NCBI GenBank assembly: GCA_029256705.1
Contig: JAQSXK010000006.1
Span: 67,021-131,020 of the forward strand
Source of the DNA: Clostridia bacterium
Lineage (GTDB): Bacteria > Bacillota > Clostridia > TANB77 > CAG-465
Direction: 5' to 3'
DNA: 64,000 nucleotides
Position 1 is the stretch's first letter. Each line of letters opens with the position of its first letter. The notes below the pieces were generated by a model, which saw only the letters and a program-made list of their open reading frames with translations, was not told where the DNA came from and did no database searches. Of this stretch, positions 52,146 through 61,744 are shown piece after piece. Made by a program: the position numbers and the translations under genes.

Positions 52146-53105
52146 ATGATATTTATTATGATGATAATTGGACTAGCAATGTTAATAATAGGTGCTAATT
52201 TACTTGTTGAGGGCAGCATTAAAATAGCAAAAAAGTTTAAAATTTCAACAATAATTATTTCTATGACAATCATATCTATTGGAACTAGTATGCCTGAATT
52301 TGCAATTGCTTGTGTATCTTCTTCGAAAGGTTCGCAAATAGCTCTATCTAATAATATAGGTAGTATAATTTCAACAATTGCTATTAGCATTGGAATAACA
52401 TCTTTACTATACACAATACATTTAAAAAAGAATATTTCAAGAGAAGTTGTAAAAATGATTCTTATACAAATGGTATTGTTGCTTTTACTTGTCATTGGCG
52501 ACGGTTTAAATATAATGGATGGTATTATTTTCTTAGGGATATTTGCTTTTTATATGAGACATTTAATAAAAAAATCTAAGAAAATAATAAGTGAACGTGA
52601 TGAAGAAAAATTAATTGAAGAAAAAGAAAATTTCATAAAAGAAGCAGGGGATATAAAGCAAATGAGTATATTTACTGCTTGTACATTTATTGTTTTAGGA
52701 TTAATTTTGGTTATTTATGGTAGTAATTTTGTAGTTGATGCTGCAACACAAATAGCAAGATATCTTTCGCTTTCGGAAGCGTTTATTGGTGTAACTGTTG
52801 TGGCTCTTGGAACCACACTTCCAGAACTTTCTACAGCTCTAGTTGCAGGAAAAAAGAAAGAATTTGATATAATAATAGGTAATGTAATAGGAAGTGGTGT
52901 TTCAAACATTATGCTGATAGTAGGTGTGGCTTCAATTATTCATCCAATACACTACACAAACACTTTATTGTTTCAAATTGGATTTATGATTTTGTTTGGA
53001 TTAATATTCTATACTTTGTCTACTCAAGAGAAAATTGAAAGAGACGATGGGCTTGTTCTATTGTCAATGTATATTATATTCGTAACATTAAGTTCCATAA
53101 TATAA
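52146..53105 (+). CDS. CaCA-family sodium/calcium antiporter (YrbG type)
   Basis: 319 aa with about ten membrane segments in two inverted halves. The alpha repeats are clear: ISIGTSMPEFAIACVSSSKG (about 42-61) and VVALGTTLPELSTALVAGKK (about 219-238), each with the G-T-S/T-x-P-E ion-binding motif. The opening IGANLLVEGSIKIA is also typical. An acidic cytoplasmic loop lies in the middle (about 150-175). It exchanges Na+ or H+ for Ca2+ across the membrane. Confidence 0.92.
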   Translation: MIFIMMIIGLAMLIIGANLLVEGSIKIAKKFKISTIIISMTIISIGTSMPEFAIACVSSSKGSQIALSNNIGSIISTIAISIGITSLLYTIHLKKNISREVVKMILIQMVLLLLLVIGDGLNIMDGIIFLGIFAFYMRHLIKKSKKIISERDEEKLIEEKENFIKEAGDIKQMSIFTACTFIVLGLILVIYGSNFVVDAATQIARYLSLSEAFIGVTVVALGTTLPELSTALVAGKKKEFDIIIGNVIGSGVSNIMLIVGVASIIHPIHYTNTLLFQIGFMILFGLIFYTLSTQEKIERDDGLVLLSMYIIFVTLSSII

Positions 53106-53164
53106 CAAAAACACATAAAAAAGCAGATTTTTTATAAAAAATATGGATATTTTTGTAAAAATAA

Positions 53165-53192
53165 TTGTATTTATAAAAAGTTATGATATAAT
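53165..53192 (+). promoter_or_regulatory. promoter of the HAD-like gene
   Basis: TTGTAT (53165-53170), 16-base spacer, TATAAT (53187-53192). Confidence 0.65.
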
Positions 53193-53250
53193 ATAACCAA
53201 CGCGCATACTTATATTGAATTAAATATTTATGCTTAGGAGGCGTATTATT

Positions 53251-54030
53251 ATGGTTTACATAGATGATAATACAAAAGAGAAAATTCAGAAACTTAAGTC
53301 TGATTCTATTTATTTTTTAATTAATTTTGATAACGTTATAACAGATTACAACAGTAATGATACTTGGAGTACTATTACCAATAATATAAAGTTGAAACGT
53401 AAATATATAAAAAAATCAGAAGAGTTAAATTCTAAATATAAAGCAGTAGAATTAAATACTAGTCTTGAATTTGATAATAAGTGTGAATTAATAGAAAAAA
53501 TCTGGGAAGAAAGTATAACTATATTAAAAGATCTTAATTGTGAAGAAAAAAAATTGCGCCAAATTATAAGTAATAAAAGTAATTTGAAAATTAGAGATGG
53601 ATTAAAAGATTTTTTAAAGTTTAACTTCGAAAAAAGTATTCCTGTTATAATAATTTCTGATGGAATTTATGAAGTAATTAAATATTTTCTGGAGCTAAAT
53701 GATTGTAACTACGATAATATAGTAATTATAGCAAATAGTATTTTATCAGACTATAGTAATAGTGTAATTCATCCGCTTAATAAAAATGAATTATCATTAC
53801 CAGATTCATTAAAAGATAAAATTAAAGATAGAAAAGTTAGTTTTTTAATGGCTAGTAGTATTAATGATATTAATATGTTGTCAAAAGAAAAATTAAAAGA
53901 TTCTATCAAAATAGCTTTTTTAGATAAAAATATAAATGAGAATTTTGATATATTTCTTAATTATTTTAATATAATATACACTCATAGTACATCACTTGAA
54001 TTATTAACAAGTAAATTAAAAGGGATATAA
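53251..54030 (+). CDS. HAD-fold protein lacking the catalytic Asp (probable pseudo-phosphatase)
   Basis: 259 aa from ATG 53251, with AGGAGGCG. The HAD layout is clear: motif I at FLINFDNVITDY (residues 22-33), motif II VIIISDGIYEV, motif IV FLMASSINDINMLS. In active HAD enzymes motif I is D-x-D. Here the first position is Asn25 (N-F-D-N-V). In motif IV the usual G-D-S is A-S-S. Both changes should abolish phosphatase chemistry. The fold resembles pyrimidine 5'-nucleotidase-like proteins (NDTWS after motif I). It could be a regulator or binding protein. Confidence 0.72.
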   Translation: MVYIDDNTKEKIQKLKSDSIYFLINFDNVITDYNSNDTWSTITNNIKLKRKYIKKSEELNSKYKAVELNTSLEFDNKCELIEKIWEESITILKDLNCEEKKLRQIISNKSNLKIRDGLKDFLKFNFEKSIPVIIISDGIYEVIKYFLELNDCNYDNIVIIANSILSDYSNSVIHPLNKNELSLPDSLKDKIKDRKVSFLMASSINDINMLSKEKLKDSIKIAFLDKNINENFDIFLNYFNIIYTHSTSLELLTSKLKGI

Positions 54031-54071
54031 GTTAACTATAAAAATATAGTAACTTAATAACTTAGTTTTTT

Positions 54072-54105
54072 AAAGAGATAGAATGCTAATTTTCTATCTC
54101 TTTTT
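54072..54105 (+). terminator. terminator after the HAD-like gene
   Basis: AAAGAGATAGAA (54072-54083), 8-base loop, TTCTATCTCTTT (54092-54103), then more T. Confidence 0.9.
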
Positions 54106-54125
54106 GTCTTTATATACAATTACTA

Positions 54126-54154
54126 TTGATTTTTTAAGCATTTGATTGTATAAT
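54126..54154 (+). promoter_or_regulatory. promoter of the frr-cdsA-rseP-polC operon
   Basis: TTGATT (54126-54131), 17-base spacer, TATAAT (54149-54154). Confidence 0.75.
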
Positions 54155-54183
54155 ATAAATATAATTTTTTAGGAGGAATAAAA

Positions 54184-54732
54184 ATGGATTATAATATAAT
54201 TGAACAAAGAATGGATAAGGCTATAGACCACCTTGTTGAAGAGTTCGCTAATATAAGAGCCGGAAGAGCAAATCCTGCAATTTTAAATAAAGTTGAGGTT
54301 GATTATTATGGTATGAGTACACCAGTAAATCAAGTTGGAACAATAGCTGTTCCAGAAGCTAGACAAATTCAGATAATACCATGGGATAAAGGTATGCTTT
54401 CTCAAATTGAAAAAGCAATTAATAAAGCTGAAATAGGAATTAATCCAATGAATGATGGATCATCTATAAGATTAATATTTCCGGAATTAAATGAACAAAG
54501 AAGAAAAGAGTTAGCAAAAGACATTAAATCACAGGGCGAAGAGACAAAAGTTGCTATAAGAAATATAAGAAGAGATGCTATGGATCTCGCAAAAAATATG
54601 CAAAAATCTTCTGAAATAACTGAAGATGAACTTGATAGTATAGAAGAAAAAATCCAAAAAATTACTGATAAGTTTATACAAAATATAGACAAAGTAGTAG
54701 AAAATAAAGAAAAAGAAATAATGGAAGTATAA
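54184..54732 (+). CDS. frr: ribosome recycling factor
   Basis: 182 aa, normal length. Conserved text: EFANIRAGRANPAILNKVEVDYYG, IQIIPWDKGMLSQIEKAI, and RRKELAKDIKSQGEETKVAIRNIRRDA (each quoted only in part). It splits post-termination ribosomes with EF-G. It is separated from rpsB-tsf and pyrH but heads the usual chain toward cdsA. Confidence 0.97.
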   Translation: MDYNIIEQRMDKAIDHLVEEFANIRAGRANPAILNKVEVDYYGMSTPVNQVGTIAVPEARQIQIIPWDKGMLSQIEKAINKAEIGINPMNDGSSIRLIFPELNEQRRKELAKDIKSQGEETKVAIRNIRRDAMDLAKNMQKSSEITEDELDSIEEKIQKITDKFIQNIDKVVENKEKEIMEV

Positions 54733-54750
54733 GGATAAGGGTTGATTTGT

Positions 54751-55569
54751 TTGAAGAGAAGAATATTATCAGGTGCAATTTTTTTATTAGTTTTAATATT
54801 TATTGGTGTATTTGATTCGCCAATGGTAGATACATGTGTAATAGCAGCGTTATCTATAATAGGTATTTATGAATATAATAAGGCATTTAAAAGTTCTGGG
54901 TATAGACCAATATCATGGGTTGGATATATAGGTTGTATGACGATGTTTTTGATGGGTGGAATTTTACAAGACCAGGATAAGATGTTTATTACGAAGTTAG
55001 CTCTACCAGCACTTATAATATTGATGTTTATGTACATTATATTAACAAATTTAAAAAGAACAATCGTAGATGTTGCAATTACAGTATTTTCACTTGTATA
55101 TATACCATTCATGTTTTCGTTTTTAAAGTTAATACTTATGATGCAAAATGGTAGATTTTTAATACTTTACGTATTTATTGCAGCTTTTGCAAGTGATACA
55201 TTTGCATATTTCATAGGTACAAAATTTGGAAAGAATAAACTTTGCCCTGAAATTAGTCCTAAAAAAACTATAGAAGGATCAATAGGTGGTATATTAGGAG
55301 TAATTATATGTTATATTGTACTAACATATATAGGTAATGCATATTTTAATATGGATATGAACATTATATATATGCTGATTGCAGGTGTAATTGCAGGTAT
55401 TGCTGGACAATTTGGTGATTTATCTGCATCAGCAATAAAAAGGTACTGTAAGATTAAAGATTTTGGTAATATAATTCCAGGTCACGGTGGTATATTAGAT
55501 AGATTTGATAGTATGCTTTTTGTGGCACCAGTAATGTATATGTTTTTAAAACTATATATGTTTAATTAA
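54751..55569 (+). CDS. cdsA: phosphatidate cytidylyltransferase
   Basis: 272 aa from TTG 54751 (AAGGG at 54737; an in-frame TTG at 54742 overlaps it). About eight membrane segments. The CdsA signature lies near 230-260: SASAIKRYCKIKDFGNIIPG then HGGILDRFDS. It makes CDP-diacylglycerol, the precursor of phosphatidylglycerol and cardiolipin. The normal upstream neighbour uppS is absent: only 18 bp separate frr and cdsA. Confidence 0.93.
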   Translation: MKRRILSGAIFLLVLIFIGVFDSPMVDTCVIAALSIIGIYEYNKAFKSSGYRPISWVGYIGCMTMFLMGGILQDQDKMFITKLALPALIILMFMYIILTNLKRTIVDVAITVFSLVYIPFMFSFLKLILMMQNGRFLILYVFIAAFASDTFAYFIGTKFGKNKLCPEISPKKTIEGSIGGILGVIICYIVLTYIGNAYFNMDMNIIYMLIAGVIAGIAGQFGDLSASAIKRYCKIKDFGNIIPGHGGILDRFDSMLFVAPVMYMFLKLYMFN

Positions 55570-55584
55570 TGTGAGGTGTATAAT

Positions 55585-56829
55585 TTGACGTTTATAATAG
55601 CAATAATAAAATTAATTTTTATACTATGTGTAGTAGCAACTATACATGAGCTTGGACATTTTATTGCAGCAAAATTATTAAAAATTGGTGTAAATGAGTT
55701 TTCAATTGGATTTGGTCCAAAAATAGTTCAAAAAAAACGTGGAGAAACTATGTATTCGCTTAGATGGATTCCTTTAGGTGGATATGTTATGATTGAGGGT
55801 GAAGGTGAAGAGTCTGATAAGCCTAATGCATTCTCTAAAAAAAGTTCATTAGCTAAAGTTATTGTTTTAGTGATGGGCGTTGTGTTCAATATAATACTTG
55901 CATTTGTAATTTTAATGCTAGTATCATTTAGCGCACCTACATATACAACAGAAATAAAAGAATTTACTAGTAATTCTGTCTTACAACAAGCGGGTATAAT
56001 TCCAGGTGATGTAATAACAAAAATTAACGGAGATAGAACGACATTAGCACAAGATTTAATTAACAATAAATATATAGATAGTAGTATTACAAAAATAGAA
56101 TATATAAGAAACGGTGATACCGAAGAGGTTACTTTAACTAATGCTATAAAGAATATAGGATATGTAGGTGCATCTTTTATATCTGACGGAGAAAAAGGAA
56201 CTAATAAAATAGATGCCTTAAGGCCTGGTAAACCAGCAGAAAAAGCAGGATTAAAATCTGGAGATGTAATAACTAATATAAATGGTACTAATGTGGATAA
56301 CGCAACAGATATAATTACTATTATAAAGGAAAATGCAAACAAGGAAGTTATAGTAAAAGTAACTAGAAATGGTGAAACTTTAACAAAATCTATAATTCCA
56401 GATATTCAAAGTCAATTTGATTTGGGTATATATGATACAGAAACTGTTAATACGACATTAGGATATGCTGTAGATAAATCTGTTAAGATAATAGCAACGG
56501 TTATAAATTCTTACGTTGATTTGTTTAGAGGTAAAGTAATGCTTGATGATGTTTCTAGCATTGTTGGAATTGGTGTTGTGGTATCTAAAACAACAGGTAT
56601 ATTAGAATACTTAAACATGTTAGCTATTATAAGTTTAGCAATTGGTGTTGCAAATTTACTTCCATTTCCGCCACTTGACGGAGGAAAAATATTATTTGTA
56701 TTGATTGGCGCTATTATAAGAAAAAAAATACCAGTTAATGTGGAAGCTATCGTTTCATTTGTTGGATTCGGAGCATTAATACTTCTAACATTAGTAGTAA
56801 CATATAAGGATATAGTAAGAATATTTTAA
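55585..56829 (+). CDS. rseP: site-2 protease RseP/RasP
   Basis: 414 aa from TTG 55585, six bases after GAGGTG; an in-frame GTG at 55576 lies on that site. Zinc motif H21-E-L-G-H25 in the first membrane helix, then GFGPKIVQKKRGETMYSLRW, and C-terminal LLPFPPLDGGKILF (about 352-365). Two PDZ-type segments seem present (VLQQAGIIPGDVITKINGD and PAEKAGLKSGDVITNINGT), as in E. coli RseP, whereas most Bacillota RasP have one. It cleaves membrane-bound anti-sigma factors and signal peptides. The usual upstream gene dxr is missing. Confidence 0.93.
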   Translation: MTFIIAIIKLIFILCVVATIHELGHFIAAKLLKIGVNEFSIGFGPKIVQKKRGETMYSLRWIPLGGYVMIEGEGEESDKPNAFSKKSSLAKVIVLVMGVVFNIILAFVILMLVSFSAPTYTTEIKEFTSNSVLQQAGIIPGDVITKINGDRTTLAQDLINNKYIDSSITKIEYIRNGDTEEVTLTNAIKNIGYVGASFISDGEKGTNKIDALRPGKPAEKAGLKSGDVITNINGTNVDNATDIITIIKENANKEVIVKVTRNGETLTKSIIPDIQSQFDLGIYDTETVNTTLGYAVDKSVKIIATVINSYVDLFRGKVMLDDVSSIVGIGVVVSKTTGILEYLNMLAIISLAIGVANLLPFPPLDGGKILFVLIGAIIRKKIPVNVEAIVSFVGFGALILLTLVVTYKDIVRIF

Positions 56830-56918
56830 TTAAAACTAAAGAAAATTATAAAACAGAATAAATAAATACCAAAAGTGTTATTTATTTTGTTTTATTTTGA
56901 ATGGGGGTGAATTGATAC

Positions 56919-59900
56919 TTGAAAAAACTTGTTAAAGAAGTATTTCATAATACAGGACTTTCTAGTGATTTTTTAAATGCAAATGTTGATGAGGTAAAGT
57001 TTTCTAAAAAATTAAACTCTGTTATTTTAGATGCATCTAGTGATCTTAATATTTCATTGAAAGATATAAATGATTTTGAAAAGAAAGCTTGTGAACTATA
57101 TGAATTAAAAACTTTCAAAGTAAATTATAAATATACAGGTAATATAGATAAGCTAACTAGAGATAATGTTGTAAGTGTATTAAATGATATAAGTAAAGCT
57201 GTATCATTCACAAAAGAATTATTTATAGATGCAGATATTTTAATAGATAATGAGATAACAATTATATTAAAAAAACCGTATTCAAAGTTTTTAAAAATGA
57301 AGAAAACAGATGAGTATATACGAAAAAACATACAAATTAAATTTGGTAAAAATATTCTTGTTAAATTCGAAGACATGAATGGAATCGAAATTGAAGAGTT
57401 AGAGAAGCCTAAAGCAGTTGAAATAAAGGTTATAGAGAATACTTCAGAAAATTTAAATTTAATTAATTCTTCTTCAAATGCAAAGGCGCCTAAAAGTGAA
57501 AAATTTAACCAATATCCAAAAAGAGAACCTAAACCAAAGTTTGAAAGTAATATGCCAGCCCATGTTATAATTGGTAAAGATATTACTAGTGAACTAACAG
57601 ATAAGATTATTAAATTGAACGATGGATATGATAGGGCTTGTATAGCAGGAGAAATATGTTTTCAGGATGCAAGAAAATTAAAATCCGGTAAAATATTGTA
57701 TATGATAGATGTCACAGATTTAACTAGTACAATTTCTTGTAAAATGTTTTTAAATTCTGATGATGTAGACAAAATTGATTCAAGATTAAAAGCAGGTGAA
57801 TATGTAAAAGTAATGGGTAAACCACAAATAGACCCATATAGTAATGAGTTAACTATAATAATAAACAGTATAGTAGAAGGTGAAAAACCTGAAAAAAGAA
57901 AAGACAATTCAGAAAATAAGAGAGTGGAATTGCATATTCATACTCAAATGAGTGCAATGGATGGTATATCTTCAGCTACTAGTATAGTAAAACAAGCAAT
58001 AAAGTGGGGTCATAGAGCTATAGCAATAACTGACCATGGAGTCGCTCAATCATTTCCCGAAGCTCATCAGTCCATAGCTAAGGCTTTTGCAAATGAAATA
58101 AAAGAAGGGGGATTATCTGCTGCAAAAACAAAAATTCTATATGGGGTTGAAGGGTATCTTGTTGTTGATGTAAAACCACAATTTGAAATGCCAGATACTT
58201 ATTGTGTATTTGATTTGGAGACTACAGGATTTAAAGCTGGTGTTGACAAGATAACTGAAATTGCAGTAGCTAAAGTAAAAAACGGAGAGATAATTGATGA
58301 GTTTACTACATTTGTTAATCCTGAAAGACCTATTCCAAAACAAGTACAAGAACTTACGCATATAACAGAAAGCATGGTAGAAAGCGCACCTAAAATAGAT
58401 GAAATTTTACCACAATTTATGGAATTTGTCAAAGGATCAATACTTGTCGCTCACAACGCATCTTTTGATTTGGGATTTATTTCTCATTTTGCAAAAGATC
58501 AGAATTTAAAATTTGATAATATGGCGATTGACACACTAACAATATCTCGTGAGCTATATGAGTCTTATGAAAATCATAAATTGGGAACTATTGCAAACAA
58601 TATGGGAATATCATTAGAAGGTGCGCATAGAGCAATTAATGATGTAAGAGCAACCGTACAAGTATTTAATCAGATGATAGAAGATATTAATAAAAAAGGA
58701 TTGGACATTAAGGGATATGTCTACTCGGAGGTAGATAAGGATATTAAGACTATACCATATAATCACGTAATTATATTAGCTAAAAATTATGTAGGATTGA
58801 AAAATCTATATAAACTCATATCATTTTCACATATATTTAGTTATTATAAGAGGCCAAGAATAACTAGATCACTTCTAAATAGATATAGAGAAGGTCTTAT
58901 AGTGGGTTCTGCGTGTGAAATTGGTGAACTATATCAGGCTGTTTTTAATAATAAAGAAGAAGAAAAGCTAAACATACCTGTTGTAGCAACAACAGATGCA
59001 CATTTTTTAAATCCAGAAGATGAAATATATAGGCGTATAATAATGTCTGGTCAGGGATTTACAGATGCGGACAAGCAAGCCCCTTTATATTATAGAACAA
59101 CAGATGAAATGAGAAAAGAATTTTATTATCTAGATAATGATAAGATAGAAGAAATAGTTGTTGCTAATACAAATAAAATTGCGGATATGTGTGAATCTAT
59201 TCAACCGGTTCCAGATGGGACTTATCCACCTTCGATAGAAGGTAGTGAAGAGAATATAAGGAAAATAGCATATGAAAATGCAAGGAATATATATGGGGAT
59301 AATTTACCAGAAATAATAGAGAAAAGACTTGAAAAAGAATTAGTACCAATTATTAAATATGGATTTGCAGTAATGTATATGATAGCAAGGGAGTTAGTTA
59401 AAAAATCTAACGAAGATGGATATTTAGTTGGTTCAAGAGGATCTGTAGGATCATCATTTGTAGCCACAATGACTGGTATTACAGAAGTTAATCCTCTACC
59501 TCCTCATTATATATGCTCTAAATGTAAATACAGTGAATTTCCTAATACTACGCTTACAACAGGTATAGATATGGAAGATAAACTATGTCCTAAATGTAAT
59601 GCTGAACTTGATAAGAATGGTATGGATATACCTTTTGAAACGTTTTTAGGATTTAAAGGGGATAAAGCTCCAGATATAGATTTAAATTTTTCTGGAGATT
59701 ATCAATCAAAAGCTCATGATTATACAGAATTTTTATTTGGAAAATCTAAAACTTTTAGAGCTGGTACTATTGGAACAATCGCAGATAAAACAGCTTATGG
59801 ATTTGTAAGAAAATATTATGATGAAAAAAATCAACCTGTTTTAATGCCTGAAATAAATAGAATATCTAGAGGTTGTACAGGAATAAAAAGGACTACTGGA

Positions 59901-61095
59901 CAGCATCCTGGTGGAATTATAGTTGTACCCAAAGATAAAGAGATATATGACTTTTGTCCTATACAAAAACCTGCGGATGACATTTTTGCTAAATCTATTA
60001 CTACACATTTTGATTTCCATTCAATACATGATAACTTATTAAAATTAGATATATTAGGACATGACGATCCAACGGTTATACGTATGTTGCAAGATCTTAC
60101 AGGTGTTGATCCACATACTATTCCTCTTGATGAAAAGAAGGTAATGTCACTGTTCTCTTCTACTGAGGCGCTAGAAGTTACTAAAGAACAAATAAATTCT
60201 GAAACAGGTACATTTGCTGTTCCTGAATTTGGTACGAAGTTTGTAAGACAGATGCTTATGGATACAAAACCAACAACATTTGGAGAATTATTAAGAATAT
60301 CTGGATTATCTCATGGTACCGACGTTTGGCTTGGAAATGCACAAACCTTAATTGAAAATAATACAGTAACTTTAAGAGAGGCAATATGTACCAGAGATGA
60401 TATAATGATATATTTAATACATATGGGTGAGGATCCGGCAATAGCTTTTAAAACAATGGAAAGTGTTAGAAAAGGCAAAGGATTAACTGAAGAAATGGAA
60501 AATGCTATGAAAGAGGCAAATGTGCCGGAGTGGTATATAGAATCCTGTAAAAAAATAAAATATATGTTTCCTAAAGCACATGCCGCTGCTTACGTTATGA
60601 TGGCATTTAGAATAGCATATTTTAAAGTATATTATAAGAAGGAATTTTACGCTACTTATTTAACTGTAAGAGCAGGAAGCTTTGTTTCTGACATAATGTT
60701 AAATGGAAAAGAAGTTACAAAAAGGGCTATAAAAGATTTTGAAACTAGAGAAAACCCATCACAAACAGATAAGGATACTTTAACAGTTCTAGAGGTAATA
60801 AATGAGATGTACGAGAGAAATATTAATTTTTTACCCGTTGATATTTATTTATCTTCTGCAAATAAGTTTTTGGTAGAAGAAGGAGGAATAAGACCTCCAC
60901 TTACAGCACTTACTGGTTTTGGAGGTGTTGATGCAGATAAATTAGTCGAAGCAAGAAAGCAAGGTAAATTTGAATCTGTAGAAGATGTACAAATAAAAGC
61001 TAAATTGCGGAAAAGTTTCGATTGAAATTTTAGACAAGAATGGTTGTTTTAAAAATATGCCTAAATCTTCACAATTAAGTTTTTTAGATATGTAA
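56919..61095 (+). CDS. polC: DNA polymerase III PolC, with 3' frameshift and an internal shortening
   Basis: TTG 56919 follows GGGGGTGA. Order: N-terminal domains, OB fold (VIIGKDITSELTDKII; about 218-330), PHP (RVELHIHTQMSAMDGI), DEDD exonuclease (CVFDLETTGF near 428), PHP remainder, palm (SRGSVGSSFVATMTGI; the DIDLNFSGDYQ acidic residues), thumb and fingers. The reading ends at 61025 with KLRKSFD. Removing one A from 61011-61014 continues VSIEILDKNGCFKN.. SSQLSFLDM to TAA 61095, restoring the family C-terminus with its clamp-binding QLSFL. Between GELYQAVFNNKEE and EKLNIPVVATTDAHF about 45-50 residues of the PHP region present in S. aureus PolC are missing, in frame. Confidence 0.93.
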
Positions 61096-61133
61096 TGTTT
61101 ATATGTCGAAAAATATAAAAAAAATTAAAAGAC

Positions 61134-61162
61134 TTGAAAAAAATTATTTATTATAGTATAAT
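61134..61162 (+). promoter_or_regulatory. promoter of the hpf gene
   Basis: TTGAAA (61134-61139), 17-base spacer, TATAAT (61157-61162). Confidence 0.78.
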
Positions 61163-61183
61163 ATATTTGAGGAGTTGGTTATA

Positions 61184-61540
61184 ATGAAATTAGATTTAAC
61201 AGGATTACACATTGAAATAACAGAGGCTATTAGAGAATTTGTAGAAAATAAAGTAGAAAAACTATCTAAATTTTTTGATGAATCTACAATATGCCATGTA
61301 ACTTTTTCAGCTGAAAGAGAAAAGCAACATGTTGACATTAGAATACAATACAAGAACAGAACTTACTTAGCAAATGAAAATTGTGAAGATTTATATTTTG
61401 GATTAGAAAAAGCTGTTGAAAAAATTGAAGGTCAAGCAAGAAAAACAAAATCAATTATTGAAAAGAAAAGAAGAGAAGGAATCTCAGAAGAGATTCTTGA
61501 CAACATAACTTTAGAAGATGCTTTAAAAGAAGAAGAGTAA
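61184..61540 (+). CDS. hpf: ribosome hibernation factor, short HPF form
   Basis: 118 aa from ATG 61184 (site GAGGAG). It opens MKLDLTGLHIEITEAIREFV and keeps the RNA-binding fold (KLSKFFDESTICHVTFS, then DLYFGLEKAVEKIEGQ, RKTKSIIEKKRREG). Most Bacillota have a long HPF (~180 aa) whose C-terminal domain dimerises ribosomes into 100S particles. That domain is absent here, replaced by a short acidic tail (ILDNITLEDALKEEE). It would silence 70S ribosomes but probably not dimerise them, unless a separate partner does. Confidence 0.85.
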   Translation: MKLDLTGLHIEITEAIREFVENKVEKLSKFFDESTICHVTFSAEREKQHVDIRIQYKNRTYLANENCEDLYFGLEKAVEKIEGQARKTKSIIEKKRREGISEEILDNITLEDALKEEE

Positions 61541-61552
61541 AGGAGAATCATT

Positions 61553-61700
61553 ATGGCAAGAAAAGAAGAATGTGAGACATGTCATTGGAATATTAAAACT
61601 GCACTAGACGGTTCAATTAAATGTTATAAAGACCATGAATGGCGCAAACGGAAAAGATGCCGAAGAATGTCCTATTGATGAATATAAACAAGCAAAATAA
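61553..61700 (+). CDS. small Cys protein with an apparent frameshift
   Basis: AAAGGAG then ATG 61553. As read it is MARKEECETCHWNIKTALDG, then SIKCYKDHEWRKRKRCRRMS and a stop at 61678. Removing one A at 61646-61648 gives DHEWRNGKDAEECPIDEYKQ and a stop at 61700, with Cys at 7, 10, 24 and about 39. The restored 48-aa form is acidic and uniform, so it is the likelier real product. Putative metal-binding mini-protein, co-transcribed with hpf. Confidence 0.6.
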
Positions 61701-61735
61701 AAAACAGAGGAATTAAATTTCCTCTGTTTTATTTT
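61701..61735. terminator. bidirectional terminator after the hpf operon
   Basis: AAAACAGAGGAA (61701-61712), 6-base loop, TTCCTCTGTTTT (61719-61730), AT-rich on both sides. It serves the hpf operon and the minus-strand SASP gene. Confidence 0.88.
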
Positions 61736-61744
61736 ACATTTAAA

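Noticed and set aside
55728-56342. Minus-strand 204-codon frame inside rseP
   Set aside because: Opposite the protease gene, low-complexity hydrophobic text and no start site; a by-product of the codon bias.
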